Shown here piece after piece: positions 9,708 to 17,477 of a DNA stretch of 64,000 bases. Origin of the DNA: GWE2-42-39 sp942493345 (GTDB taxonomy: Bacteria; Bacteroidota; Bacteroidia; Bacteroidales; Prolixibacteraceae). Under the pieces are notes generated by a model. It saw nothing but the letters and a program-made list of their open reading frames with translations. It was not told where the DNA came from and ran no database searches. The stretch lies in assembly GCA_942493345.1 (NCBI GenBank), contig OW818695.1, positions 682,001 to 746,000 of the forward strand, read 5' to 3'. Every line of letters begins with the position of its first letter. The stretch's first letter is position 1. The position numbers and the translations under genes were made by a program.

Positions 9708-10292
9708 TTACATCAAGTACGGCCTCACGTCAATCAGCGACATTCCGGCTTTCCGGGCTGCCTGCATTCCCATTTCGCCATCTTCAAAAACCACGCAATC
9801 TTCGGGCGAAATATTTAGTAATTCAGCGCATTTCAAAAATGTATCGGGATTGGGTTTGTGCCGGTCAACATCATCGGCAGTAACAATCACATCGAAATAT
9901 TCTTTTAACTGAAGGGTTTCGAGTTGCAGCTCGGCGCTTTTGCGACTGGCTCCCGTACCAACAGCCATCGGCAAAATTTTGTGGTACCTTTTCACCACAT
10001 CAACCACTGCGGGAATCGGTTTTACGTTATGTACACTTTCCCGGAAATAGGATTGCTTCCGGCGAACAATCTCCTGCGAATCAACATCCAGCCGCTGCTC
10101 TTTTTTTATCCGTTCAGCAAAACTGATGGTTGCCATCCCGGTCATCTCCGCCACGATCCGTTCATCGAAAGTACAACCCATTTCACCACATAGTTTATGC
10201 CATGTGGCAATATGCACAGGAAGCGAATCGGAAAGTGTTCCATCCAGGTCGAAAATTAAAGCCCTGGCCTTCGGGTCAATGTTGATCTTCAT
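9708..10292 (-). CDS. HAD superfamily hydrolase, beta-phosphoglucomutase-like
   Basis: 194 residues from the ATG at 10292. HAD motif I is DLDGTL, followed by a helical cap domain, motif II (GTGAS), and motif IV with DCVVFEDGEMGMQAARKAGM near the C-terminus. The combination of DxDGT and a small helical cap is typical of the beta-phosphoglucomutase/fructose-1-phosphate phosphatase (YqaB-like) subgroup. An upstream ATG at 10355 would add about 21 residues of poor-quality sequence before MKINIDPKARALIFDLDG, so the internal start is preferred. The substrate is not determined. Confidence 0.85.
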   Translation of the reverse strand: MKINIDPKARALIFDLDGTLSDSLPVHIATWHKLCGEMGCTFDERIVAEMTGMATISFAERIKKEQRLDVDSQEIVRRKQSYFRESVHNVKPIPAVVDVVKRYHKILPMAVGTGASRKSAELQLETLQLKEYFDVIVTADDVDRHKPNPDTFLKCAELLNISPEDCVVFEDGEMGMQAARKAGMSLIDVRPYLM

Positions 10293-10622
10293 CCCAAATT
10301 TATAATTGATCAAAAATAGGAAGTATTTCATAAGGCAATACACCTGAACAGCCAATATGTTTCAGCACAAAAGATTATTAAACTTCAATTAACGTTCTCT
10401 GACTAAAACAAAGCCTGAATTGCTGAAAAGAAAAATTCAGAAAATATTGTGTACACGATTCTTCCAAAACGTATTTTTTTATCAGAATAATTCTATATTT
10501 GAAACACCATTTATCCAACAACATTTTTGAATATGAGAAATTTTCTCCTATACGATATTTTATTGAGCCTAATTTCTCCCAGATATTCTATTCATGCAAA
10601 ATCATTCTAAATTTTAAATAAA
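10293..10622. other. Divergent intergenic region upstream of the beta-galactosidase
   Basis: 330 bp of AT-rich sequence without a credible gene, between the HAD phosphatase (minus) and the beta-galactosidase (plus). A TATATTTG box (10494-10501) matches the Bacteroidota -7 consensus TAnnTTTG, but no clear TTTG -33 element lies 19-21 bp upstream. If used, it would give an untranslated leader of more than 110 bases. Confidence 0.4.
10494..10501 (+). promoter_or_regulatory. Candidate -7 box of the beta-galactosidase promoter
   Basis: TATATTTG matches the Bacteroidota sigma-ABfr -7 element TAnnTTTG. It is the only good match in the divergent region ahead of the GH2 gene. The -33 partner is not convincing, so this is tentative. 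Confidence 0.3.
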
Positions 10623-13600
10623 ATGAAATCATTACCCTTACTGCTTTTTGCTTTATTTTTTATGGCATCCTGCTCGAAATACCAAAAATACGAAGGTGTG
10701 CCGTTCGAAGAAAAAAATCCTCACGACTGGGAAAATCCTGCTGTTTCCCAGATTAACAGAGAAGTTCAGCACGCTTATTTTATTCCTTTTGCCTCTGTCG
10801 ACCAAGCCAGGGCCAACGACAAATGGGCTTCGCCGTATATCCAATCGCTAAACGGGAAATGGCAGTTTCACCTATCGCACAACCCGTACGAACGTCCGGC
10901 CTGGTTTTTCAAAAACGACTACGACACCCGCGACTGGGACAGTATCCCTGTTCCTGCCAACTGGGAACTACAGGGTTCCGATTACCCGATTTATGTAAAT
11001 ATTACCTACCCTCATGCAAAAACACCACCGACCATTCAAAAAAATTACAACCCGGTGGGATCGTACAAACGCACATTTACTATTCCTGCTGATTGGAACG
11101 AAAAAGAAGTTTTCCTTCATTTCGGGGCTGTTAGTTCGGCCATGTACGTATGGGTGAACGAACAAATGGTTGGGTACAGTGAAGACAGTAAAACGCCAGC
11201 CGAATTCAATATCACAAAATACCTGGTTGAAGGCGAGAACTCGTTGGCCGTTGAAGTTTACCGCTGGTGCGACGGTTCGTACATGGAAGACCAGGATTTC
11301 TGGCGCATGAGCGGAATCACCCGCGACGTATATCTTGCCGGCCGCAACAAACAATACATCCGCGACTATCGGGTAAATTATCCGCTGGTAAATAACTACA
11401 AGGATGGCCAGCTTGACATTTCGGCGGAAGTGGTGAACGGCGAAGGCACACAGGTTGAAGCGGTTCTTTTCGATGGAACGAATGTAGTAACGACCCTGAA
11501 TGCAACTCCTTCGGAAAATATAGCCAAACTTTCGGCTTTGGTTCCGGCTGCAAAACCATGGACCGCAGAAACACCCAATTTATACGAATTGTTGATCAGC
11601 TTAAAAGACGGCAACGGACAGGTATTGGAAGTAATCCGTCAGGATGTTGGGTTCCGTACAATTGAAATCAAAGGAGGAAATCTGCTTGTAAACGGCCAGT
11701 ACATCTATGTAAAAGGTGTAAACATGCACGAACACAATGACACAACCGGCCATGTGATCGATGAAGCGCTCATGATAAAAGATATTACCATGATGAAACT
11801 TCATAATATCAACACCATGCGTACCTGCCATTACCCGCAACCGGAGCGTTGGTACGAACTCTGCAGCAAATACGGACTTTACCTGATCGGTGAAGCAAAC
11901 ATCGAGTCGCACGGAATGGGCTACGGTAAAGAATCGCTGGCAAAAGATCCAGCTTGGGGCGAGGCACACATGTTCCGCACTAAAAATATGTTTGAACGCG
12001 ACAAGAACCAGCCATCCATCATCATTTGGTCGTTGGGCAACGAAGCGGGCAACGGCGTAAACTTCGAAGCCACTTACGATTACCTAAAAAGCGTTGACCA
12101 AAGCCGTCCGGTTCAATATGAACAGGCACATCAGGATGGGCGCAATACGGATATTTACTGTCCGATGTATGCAACCATCGAACACATAGTAAAATATGCC
12201 AAAACAAATCCTGAACGTCCGCTTATTCAGTGTGAATATGCACACGCCATGGGCAACAGCGTAGGAAATTTACAGGACTACTGGGATGCCATCGAAAGCA
12301 ACAAAGCGCTGCAAGGCGGTTGCATCTGGGATTGGGTAGACCAGGGTCTTTTAACCAAAAATGAAAAAGGCGAAAAATTCTGGGCACATGGTGGCGATTT
12401 TGGCCCCGACACAGTTCCTTCCGATGGAAAATTCTGTATGAACGGAATTGTAACACCAATACGCGGTGCAAAACCGCCGATCTACGAAGTGAAAAAAGTA
12501 TACCAGTACATCGGGTTTAAACCGGTTGACCTAAAAAAAGGCATCATCGAAATTACCAACAAATATGCTTTCCGCGACCTTTCAGGATTCGATTTTACAT
12601 GGGAAGTTACAGGCGATGGCGCAATCCTGAAAAACGGGCAGATCACAGGTATCGATTTAAAACCATACGCCAAGGCAAAAGTTACACTTGATTTGAGCAT
12701 CGCACCGGAACCCGGGGTGGAATATTTCCTAAATATTTATGCCAAACTAAAAAACAAGGAAGGGTTGCTGGATGCCGGTACTGAGCTGGCCAAGGAACAA
12801 ATGCAGCTTCCGGGTTACAAGGCCGTGGTCAAAACACCAATTGCATCGGTACCCGCATTAAAAGTTGACCAGTCGGGCGATAAAATCGTCATCTCGGGCG
12901 AAGGATTCAGTATGGCAATTGGCAAACAATCGGGTATTTTAGAAAGTTATCAGGCGGCCGGTACCGAAATGCTTTTGAAAGGCGCTGTTCCGAATTTCTG
13001 GAGAGCTCCAACGGACAACGACTTTGGCAACAACTTGCACAAACGCGAGAGAATATGGCGCAAAGCAGGCGACCGTCGCACAGTAAAAGGAATCACTGTG
13101 AAAGAAGCAGCAGCCAATCATGCGATTGTTACAGTCGACATGCAACTGAACAGCGAAAACGGAATACCGATTGCCGATTACAGCACCGTATTCAACGTCC
13201 TGGGCAACGGAGAAATGCTGGTACAGAACCATTTCAAAATGTTGAGCGACACCTTGCCTGAGATTCCGGTTCTGGGAATCAATTTACAAATGCCGCGCAA
13301 ATACGACCAGGTTAGCTGGTTGGGACGTGGCCCACACGAATCGTATGCCGATCGCAAAACCAGCGCTTTTGTAGGTTTATACTCAGGAGCCGTGGCCGAC
13401 CAGTATTTCCCCTATTTGCGTCCGCAGGAAAACGGGAACAAAACCGATGTACGCTGGATGGCCGTGACCGACGCTGCCGGCAACGGACTGATGTTCTCCG
13501 GAAATCCGCTCATTGAAACATACGCCCAACATTACATTATGGAAGATTTTGAATCGCTTGAAAAAACATTCAACAAAACCAGCAGGAGCCAGAAGAAGTT

Positions 13601-13808
13601 TCACCGCCACCCGTGCGATGTAAAACCGCGCGACCTGACCTCCGTTGGTGTCAACTTCAAACAAATGGGTGTTGGCGGCGACACAAGCTGGGGCGCATTG
13701 ACCCACAAGGAATACCGTCTGACCGACCGGGAATACAGTTATTCGTTCCATATCAGCCCGATAAAAGCCGGACAAAAAGCGACTGAAATAGCCAAAATTG
13801 TTTACTGA
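10623..13808 (+). CDS. Glycoside hydrolase family 2 beta-galactosidase (LacZ-like lipoprotein)
   Basis: 1061 residues with the full LacZ domain order: sugar-binding jelly roll, Ig-like domain, TIM barrel, second Ig-like domain and the C-terminal beta-galactosidase small chain. The acid/base is Glu474 in WSLGNEAGNG and the nucleophile Glu538 in QCEYAHAMGNS, matching E. coli Glu461 and Glu537. The N-terminus MKSLPLLLFALFFMASC is a lipoprotein signal with Cys as the acylated residue, so the enzyme should sit in the periplasm or on the cell surface. It hydrolyses terminal beta-galactosides. No SusCD pair or regulator adjoins it, so the natural glycan is unknown. Confidence 0.93.
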   Translation: MKSLPLLLFALFFMASCSKYQKYEGVPFEEKNPHDWENPAVSQINREVQHAYFIPFASVDQARANDKWASPYIQSLNGKWQFHLSHNPYERPAWFFKNDYDTRDWDSIPVPANWELQGSDYPIYVNITYPHAKTPPTIQKNYNPVGSYKRTFTIPADWNEKEVFLHFGAVSSAMYVWVNEQMVGYSEDSKTPAEFNITKYLVEGENSLAVEVYRWCDGSYMEDQDFWRMSGITRDVYLAGRNKQYIRDYRVNYPLVNNYKDGQLDISAEVVNGEGTQVEAVLFDGTNVVTTLNATPSENIAKLSALVPAAKPWTAETPNLYELLISLKDGNGQVLEVIRQDVGFRTIEIKGGNLLVNGQYIYVKGVNMHEHNDTTGHVIDEALMIKDITMMKLHNINTMRTCHYPQPERWYELCSKYGLYLIGEANIESHGMGYGKESLAKDPAWGEAHMFRTKNMFERDKNQPSIIIWSLGNEAGNGVNFEATYDYLKSVDQSRPVQYEQAHQDGRNTDIYCPMYATIEHIVKYAKTNPERPLIQCEYAHAMGNSVGNLQDYWDAIESNKALQGGCIWDWVDQGLLTKNEKGEKFWAHGGDFGPDTVPSDGKFCMNGIVTPIRGAKPPIYEVKKVYQYIGFKPVDLKKGIIEITNKYAFRDLSGFDFTWEVTGDGAILKNGQITGIDLKPYAKAKVTLDLSIAPEPGVEYFLNIYAKLKNKEGLLDAGTELAKEQMQLPGYKAVVKTPIASVPALKVDQSGDKIVISGEGFSMAIGKQSGILESYQAAGTEMLLKGAVPNFWRAPTDNDFGNNLHKRERIWRKAGDRRTVKGITVKEAAANHAIVTVDMQLNSENGIPIADYSTVFNVLGNGEMLVQNHFKMLSDTLPEIPVLGINLQMPRKYDQVSWLGRGPHESYADRKTSAFVGLYSGAVADQYFPYLRPQENGNKTDVRWMAVTDAAGNGLMFSGNPLIETYAQHYIMEDFESLEKTFNKTSRSQKKFHRHPCDVKPRDLTSVGVNFKQMGVGGDTSWGALTHKEYRLTDREYSYSFHISPIKAGQKATEIAKIVY

Positions 13809-13860
13809 TAAAATATAACCCGAACGGAAGTTTTTTCAGAAACAAAAAAGATACAATCCG

Positions 13861-13893
13861 AAAGCCGCACTCTTCACCGGGTGCGGTTTTTTT
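13861..13893 (+). terminator. Intrinsic terminator after the beta-galactosidase
   Basis: The stem CCGCAC (13865-13870) pairs with GTGCGG (13881-13886) around a ten-base loop and is followed by seven T residues. It lies about 55 bp after the stop codon. Confidence 0.8.
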
Positions 13894-14005
13894 GTGATTA
13901 ATTCAATTTTTTGCAGAGCAGGCAAAATGAAAATGGTTCACAGAGAAATCTTCAGTTGTCCTTAAGTCCGGAAAACAAAATCTCCTTCTGTATAATAAAG
14001 TTTGC

Positions 14006-14013
14006 TATTTTTG
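14006..14013 (+). promoter_or_regulatory. Candidate -7 box upstream of rsgA
   Basis: TATTTTTG fits TAnnTTTG and lies 83 bp before the rsgA start codon. A possible -33 (TTCTG, 13986-13990) is spaced slightly too closely. Tentative. Confidence 0.3.
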
Positions 14014-14095
14014 GTCATATAAAGGTTCATTTTATGAGACATAAAGCAAGTTGTGCTTGACTTAAAGGTACCCAAAACCGTAAAAAGATACAGAA

Positions 14096-15166
14096 ATGAA
14101 ATTAGAGGACCTTGGGTATAATAACAAACTGGAAAAATTCAGGACAGAACAAGATCTTGATAATTTTGAGATTGGAAGGATTATTGCGGAACACAAGGAA
14201 CGCTATATTATCAAGACCACAAAAGGTGATTTTGAAGCCGAGATAATCGGGAATATGCGTTTTACTGCTAAAAGTCGCGAGGATTTTCCGGCAGTAGGTG
14301 ATTGGGTTGTCCTATCAACGTATGATTCTGATTTTGCGATAATTCATAAAATATTTCCACGGTTCTCAATTATAAAAAGGGAGGCAGTGGGGCAATCCGG
14401 AGAGATTCAGATTATAGCAACAAATATTGATTATGCTTTTTTAGTTCAGGCCGTTGATCGGGATTTTAATATCAACAGGCTTGAAAGATACCTGACAATC
14501 TGTAATTCTTCAAAAGTTAGCCCTATCATCGTACTCAGCAAAACGGATTTAATAAATGAGGAAAAGGTTTCTGAAATACTGGAAAGCATAAAACGACGGA
14601 TTAAAAATGTTCCAATTATTGCAATAAGTAACGAAAATCAGAATGGATACGAAGCAATTAAAAAAGTTATTCAAAAGGGTAAAACATATTGCATGCTTGG
14701 TTCTTCAGGAGTGGGAAAATCCACTTTATTGAATAATCTTTCCGGCGGAGCCATAATGAAAACAGGTACAATCAGCCAAAGCACAAATAAAGGGAGACAT
14801 GTTACAAGTCATAGAGAATTAGTTATTCTCGAAATTGGTGGGATATTGATTGATAATCCTGGTATGCGGGAAGTTGGAATAACGGATGCAACAAGCGGAT
14901 TAGAAATAACCTTTGACAAAATTATTGAGCTTTCTCAAAGATGTAAATTCACAGATTGCGCACACATTAATGAGACGGATTGTGCAGTACTTGAAGCTGT
15001 TAAAAATGGAGTCGTTGATAAATCTTCGTATGAAAATTACCTAAAAATGGAAAGAGAAAAGGAGCATTTCGAGTCAACAGTTGCTGAAAAGCGAAAAAAG
15101 GAGAAGATTTTTGGAAAGATCGTCAATGAGTATTACAAAAAGGACATAAAACAAAAAAGGTACTAA
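14096..15166 (+). CDS. rsgA: Ribosome small subunit-dependent GTPase A (RsgA), long paralogue type
   Basis: 356 residues with an N-terminal OB fold, a circularly permuted GTPase domain (G4 LSKTD before the P-loop GSSGVGKS at 202-209, then DNPG as G3) and the zinc motif CX4CXHX5C (Cys283, Cys288, His290, Cys296). These define RsgA/YjeQ, a late 30S assembly checkpoint GTPase. Two features suggest an accessory paralogue rather than the housekeeping copy: it is longer than usual and starts with an extra LEDLGYNNKLEKF segment, and its DNA is clearly more AT-rich than the genes to the left. A lysine-rich C-terminal tail follows the zinc domain. Whether a second rsgA exists elsewhere cannot be seen. 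Confidence 0.9.
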   Translation: MKLEDLGYNNKLEKFRTEQDLDNFEIGRIIAEHKERYIIKTTKGDFEAEIIGNMRFTAKSREDFPAVGDWVVLSTYDSDFAIIHKIFPRFSIIKREAVGQSGEIQIIATNIDYAFLVQAVDRDFNINRLERYLTICNSSKVSPIIVLSKTDLINEEKVSEILESIKRRIKNVPIIAISNENQNGYEAIKKVIQKGKTYCMLGSSGVGKSTLLNNLSGGAIMKTGTISQSTNKGRHVTSHRELVILEIGGILIDNPGMREVGITDATSGLEITFDKIIELSQRCKFTDCAHINETDCAVLEAVKNGVVDKSSYENYLKMEREKEHFESTVAEKRKKEKIFGKIVNEYYKKDIKQKRY

Positions 15167-15193
15167 ACACAACCGATAGACGGCCTTGAGCCT

Positions 15194-15239
15194 AAAAAAA
15201 ATCAGCTAATCACTTTTTATTGCAATTAGCTGATTTTTT
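15194..15239. terminator. Bidirectional intrinsic terminator between rsgA and tRNA-Gly
   Basis: ATCAGCTAAT (15201-15210) pairs perfectly with ATTAGCTGAT (15225-15234), flanked by an A-run on the left and a T-run on the right. It can therefore terminate the plus-strand rsgA transcript and the minus-strand tRNA transcript. Confidence 0.8.
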
Positions 15240-15240
15240 G

Positions 15241-15312
15241 AGCGGGAAACGGGGATCGAACCCGCGGCCCTCAGCTTGGGAAGCTGATGCTCTACCACTG
15301 AGCTACTCCCGC
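15241..15312 (-). tRNA. tRNA-Gly (anticodon CCC)
   Basis: The 72-nt reverse-strand sequence folds as a cloverleaf: acceptor stem GCGGGAG with TTCCCGC, D-arm GTAGCTCAGTGGTAGAGC, anticodon stem TCAGC/GCTGA with loop TTCCCAA (anticodon CCC at positions 34-36), and T-arm GCGGG-TTCGATC-CCCGT. The anticodon reads GGG, which assigns glycine. CCA is not encoded. The 5' end faces the CRISPR locus. Confidence 0.95.
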
Positions 15313-15445
15313 AGAGCGAAGGCAAATTTAAACTATTTTTTTTTCTGAGCCACGAAAAGGCAACAAACTTTCCGAAAAAATTGATGACCCCCTCCGGTTA
15401 ATTTTTTCCAGCGCCGGGTTAAGTTTTCGAGGTTTCTTACCGGTC

Positions 15446-15487
15446 TTTCCTCAAAATAAGGGGAAAAACACCTCTATTTTGAGGAAA
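15446..15487. promoter_or_regulatory. 13-bp perfect inverted repeat
   Basis: TTTCCTCAAAATA (15446-15458) is repeated as its exact complement TATTTTGAGGAAA (15475-15487). The 16-bp loop itself starts with AGG and carries CCT near its end, so the stem could extend. It lacks a T-tract strong enough to be a typical terminator on the plus strand. It may be an operator, an RNA hairpin in the regulator leader, or a repeat remnant. Confidence 0.5.
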
Positions 15488-15602
15488 AATTAAAATGCTT
15501 CATCACAAAAAACGGGGTCTTCATGTACCCAGGATGTCATTTCAGCAGAAAAACAGGGGGCTTCATATATTTCCACGAAAAATGCTTTCCAGTTCTGATT
15601 TT

Positions 15603-15622
15603 ACATCTTAAATTTAAGATGT
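15603..15622. promoter_or_regulatory. 20-bp perfect palindrome, probable operator of the WYL regulator
   Basis: ACATCTTAAATTTAAGATGT is an uninterrupted perfect palindrome ending 33 bp before the regulator's ATG. This is the position expected for an autoregulatory dimer-binding site of an HTH protein. Binding by the adjacent WYL protein is inference. Confidence 0.55.
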
Positions 15623-15655
15623 CAGCTACCTATATAACAAAACTAAGCATTAACA

Positions 15656-16564
15656 ATGAGCGATCAAACTACCGTACAACGAATGCTTGAAATACTCACC
15701 CTGCTTTCAGGAAACATCATGTACGGCGTTTCCGAAATTGCCCAAAAGAAAAATATATCGGAACGCACTGTATACCGGTATATCGAAACATTTGAGAATG
15801 CAGGGTTTGTTTTCACCAAAGAACATAACCGGATGAAAATTGACCGCCAAAACAGCCAGGATAAACAACTGTGCGATTTACTTCATTTTTCGGAAGAAGA
15901 AGCGTACATACTAAGTAAAGCCATTCATTCGGTTGACGAGAACAACCTGATTAAAAGCAACCTGATTAAAAAGTTATATTCGTTGTACGATTTCGACCGG
16001 GTGGCCAACACCATCATAAAAAAAGAACAATCGGAAAACATACACCAACTGATACAAGCTATTAAAAACCGGAAACAGGTTATCCTGAAAGAATACCAGT
16101 CGGCCAATAGCAATTGTATCGCCGACCGGCTGGTCGAACCCATTGATTTTACGATCAACTACATTGCCATTTGGTGTTACGAACCCGGGACCGGTGAAAC
16201 AAAGCTGTTTAAAACAGCCCGCATCAAAAAAATAGAATTTTGTGAAACCGATTGCTGTAACCAGGCGGCTTACAAAGTGGGATACATCGATGCTTTCAGG
16301 ATTTGCAGCCAGGAAAAAATACCGGTAAAACTACAATTGACCCTTCGCGCCAAAAACCTGCTAGCCGAAGAATATCCGCTGGCCGAACCCCATATTATTG
16401 AAACGGGCTACAACCAATATCAGTTCGATGGATGGGTATGCGGATGGGAAGGCATGGCCCGTTTCGTGATGGGACTGCCCGGCGAAACAAACGTAATTGT
16501 CCCCGACGAGTTGAAGATATTCATTGTTGGAAAACAAAAAAAAGTATCAGTTGACGGTATGTGA
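15656..16564 (+). CDS. HTH-WYL domain transcriptional regulator of the CRISPR locus
   Basis: 302 residues. An N-terminal winged helix-turn-helix of the DeoR-like HTH_11 type (residues about 5-60, with VSEIAQKKNISERTVYRYIE) is followed by a WYL domain from about 130, where the ligand-binding-type core reads YIAIWCYEPGTGETKLFKTARI. The C-terminal region resembles the WYL C-terminal extension. WYL proteins bind nucleic acid or nucleotide ligands and are frequent regulators of CRISPR and other defence loci. The gene is co-directional with cas6 (87 bp gap), and a 20-bp palindrome precedes it, suggesting autoregulation and control of the cas genes. Confidence 0.88.
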   Translation: MSDQTTVQRMLEILTLLSGNIMYGVSEIAQKKNISERTVYRYIETFENAGFVFTKEHNRMKIDRQNSQDKQLCDLLHFSEEEAYILSKAIHSVDENNLIKSNLIKKLYSLYDFDRVANTIIKKEQSENIHQLIQAIKNRKQVILKEYQSANSNCIADRLVEPIDFTINYIAIWCYEPGTGETKLFKTARIKKIEFCETDCCNQAAYKVGYIDAFRICSQEKIPVKLQLTLRAKNLLAEEYPLAEPHIIETGYNQYQFDGWVCGWEGMARFVMGLPGETNVIVPDELKIFIVGKQKKVSVDGM

Positions 16565-16651
16565 CAATGTTTTGTCCGTACTTGTCAGCTGGAAGAAAAG
16601 ATTGAGAGGATTGGAAAAACAATTTATAAACGCAACAAAAATCGTATCAGT

Positions 16652-17473
16652 ATGAGATTTAAAATTACATTGAACCGTACCGGGAAGCAACGCATGCTTC
16701 CGATGGATTACCAGTACTACCTGAGCGCCTGGATTTATAAAGTCATTGGTAAAGCCGATCCGGAATTTTCCTATTTTCTCCACACCGAAGGATACACTAC
16801 TGGCTATAAACAGTTTAAGCTCTTCAATTATTCGCCGTTAAACTTTGGCAGACCTACGCTTTGGAAAGAAAAGACTTTGTTTGAGATTCACACCGATCAA
16901 CTTTTCCTGTCTGTCTCCTTTCATCTGGCCGAAGCTGCCGAAAAATTCATCATCGGGTTGTTCAATAACCAGCAAGTTTACGTGGGCGACCAATTTAACG
17001 GGTTAGATTTGATGGTAAGCCAGATAGAACGCTTACCGGAACCTGAATTGAAAAGTACCATGAATTATTGGGCAGTTTCGCCGGTAGTTATTAGCCTGAA
17101 AGACGAAAACAGTAAATACGCCCAGTACCTTTCTCCGGCTGATGCCGGGTACATCGATTTGATTCGCAAAAATCTTTGGACTAAGTACGACTCCATTCCC
17201 AATATGGCCACCCTGCCCGAAGATTTGAACTTTCTGTTTAAGCTGAAAGACGAACCGAAATCGAAGCTGGTAACCATAAAACCCTACACTCCTGAACAAA
17301 GCAAAGTCCGGGGTTTTGTATTCGATTTCTCGCTGACCTGCCCTGTTGAAATCCACCAACTAATACTGGCAACGGGAATCGGGGAGAAGAATTCGATGGG
17401 ATTTGGGTGGTGCGAACCTACCTACCGAAACCCTCGTTTAAATCGATCGAACGAAAAAACCTTAAAAAATTAA
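16652..17473 (+). CDS. cas6: CRISPR pre-crRNA endoribonuclease Cas6
   Basis: 273 residues with two RAMP (ferredoxin-like) folds. It starts MRFKITLNRTGKQRMLPMDY, carries a candidate general-acid His44 in YFLHTEGY and ends with the glycine-rich loop GIGEKNSMGFGWC at 242-254, the Cas6 signature. It cuts within each repeat of the array transcript, which here would leave the 8-base 5' handle AUUGAAAC. It follows the WYL regulator and is separated from the other cas genes by a broken transposase and an HU-like gene, which is unusual for a cas operon. Base composition (about 37-50% GC in lines counted by eye) resembles cas4-cas1, not the intervening cas5-cas3 cassette. Confidence 0.92.
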   Translation: MRFKITLNRTGKQRMLPMDYQYYLSAWIYKVIGKADPEFSYFLHTEGYTTGYKQFKLFNYSPLNFGRPTLWKEKTLFEIHTDQLFLSVSFHLAEAAEKFIIGLFNNQQVYVGDQFNGLDLMVSQIERLPEPELKSTMNYWAVSPVVISLKDENSKYAQYLSPADAGYIDLIRKNLWTKYDSIPNMATLPEDLNFLFKLKDEPKSKLVTIKPYTPEQSKVRGFVFDFSLTCPVEIHQLILATGIGEKNSMGFGWCEPTYRNPRLNRSNEKTLKN

Positions 17474-17477
17474 ATGA

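Larger units (their letters stand above)
15313..15655. other. Regulatory-looking intergenic region upstream of the CRISPR locus
   Basis: 343 bp without a gene, between tRNA-Gly and the WYL regulator. It holds a 13-bp perfect inverted repeat (15446-15487) and a 20-bp perfect palindrome (15603-15622), both listed separately. Two similar phrases also occur, GGGGTCTTCATGTA near 15516 and GGGGCTTCATATA near 15559. No TAnnTTTG box was found close to the regulator start. Confidence 0.6.

Noticed and set aside
15241..15312. tRNA-Gly as attachment site of a CRISPR-bearing island
   Set aside because: The tRNA 3' end faces away from the CRISPR locus, no integrase gene is present, and no repeat of the tRNA 3' end was found in the window.
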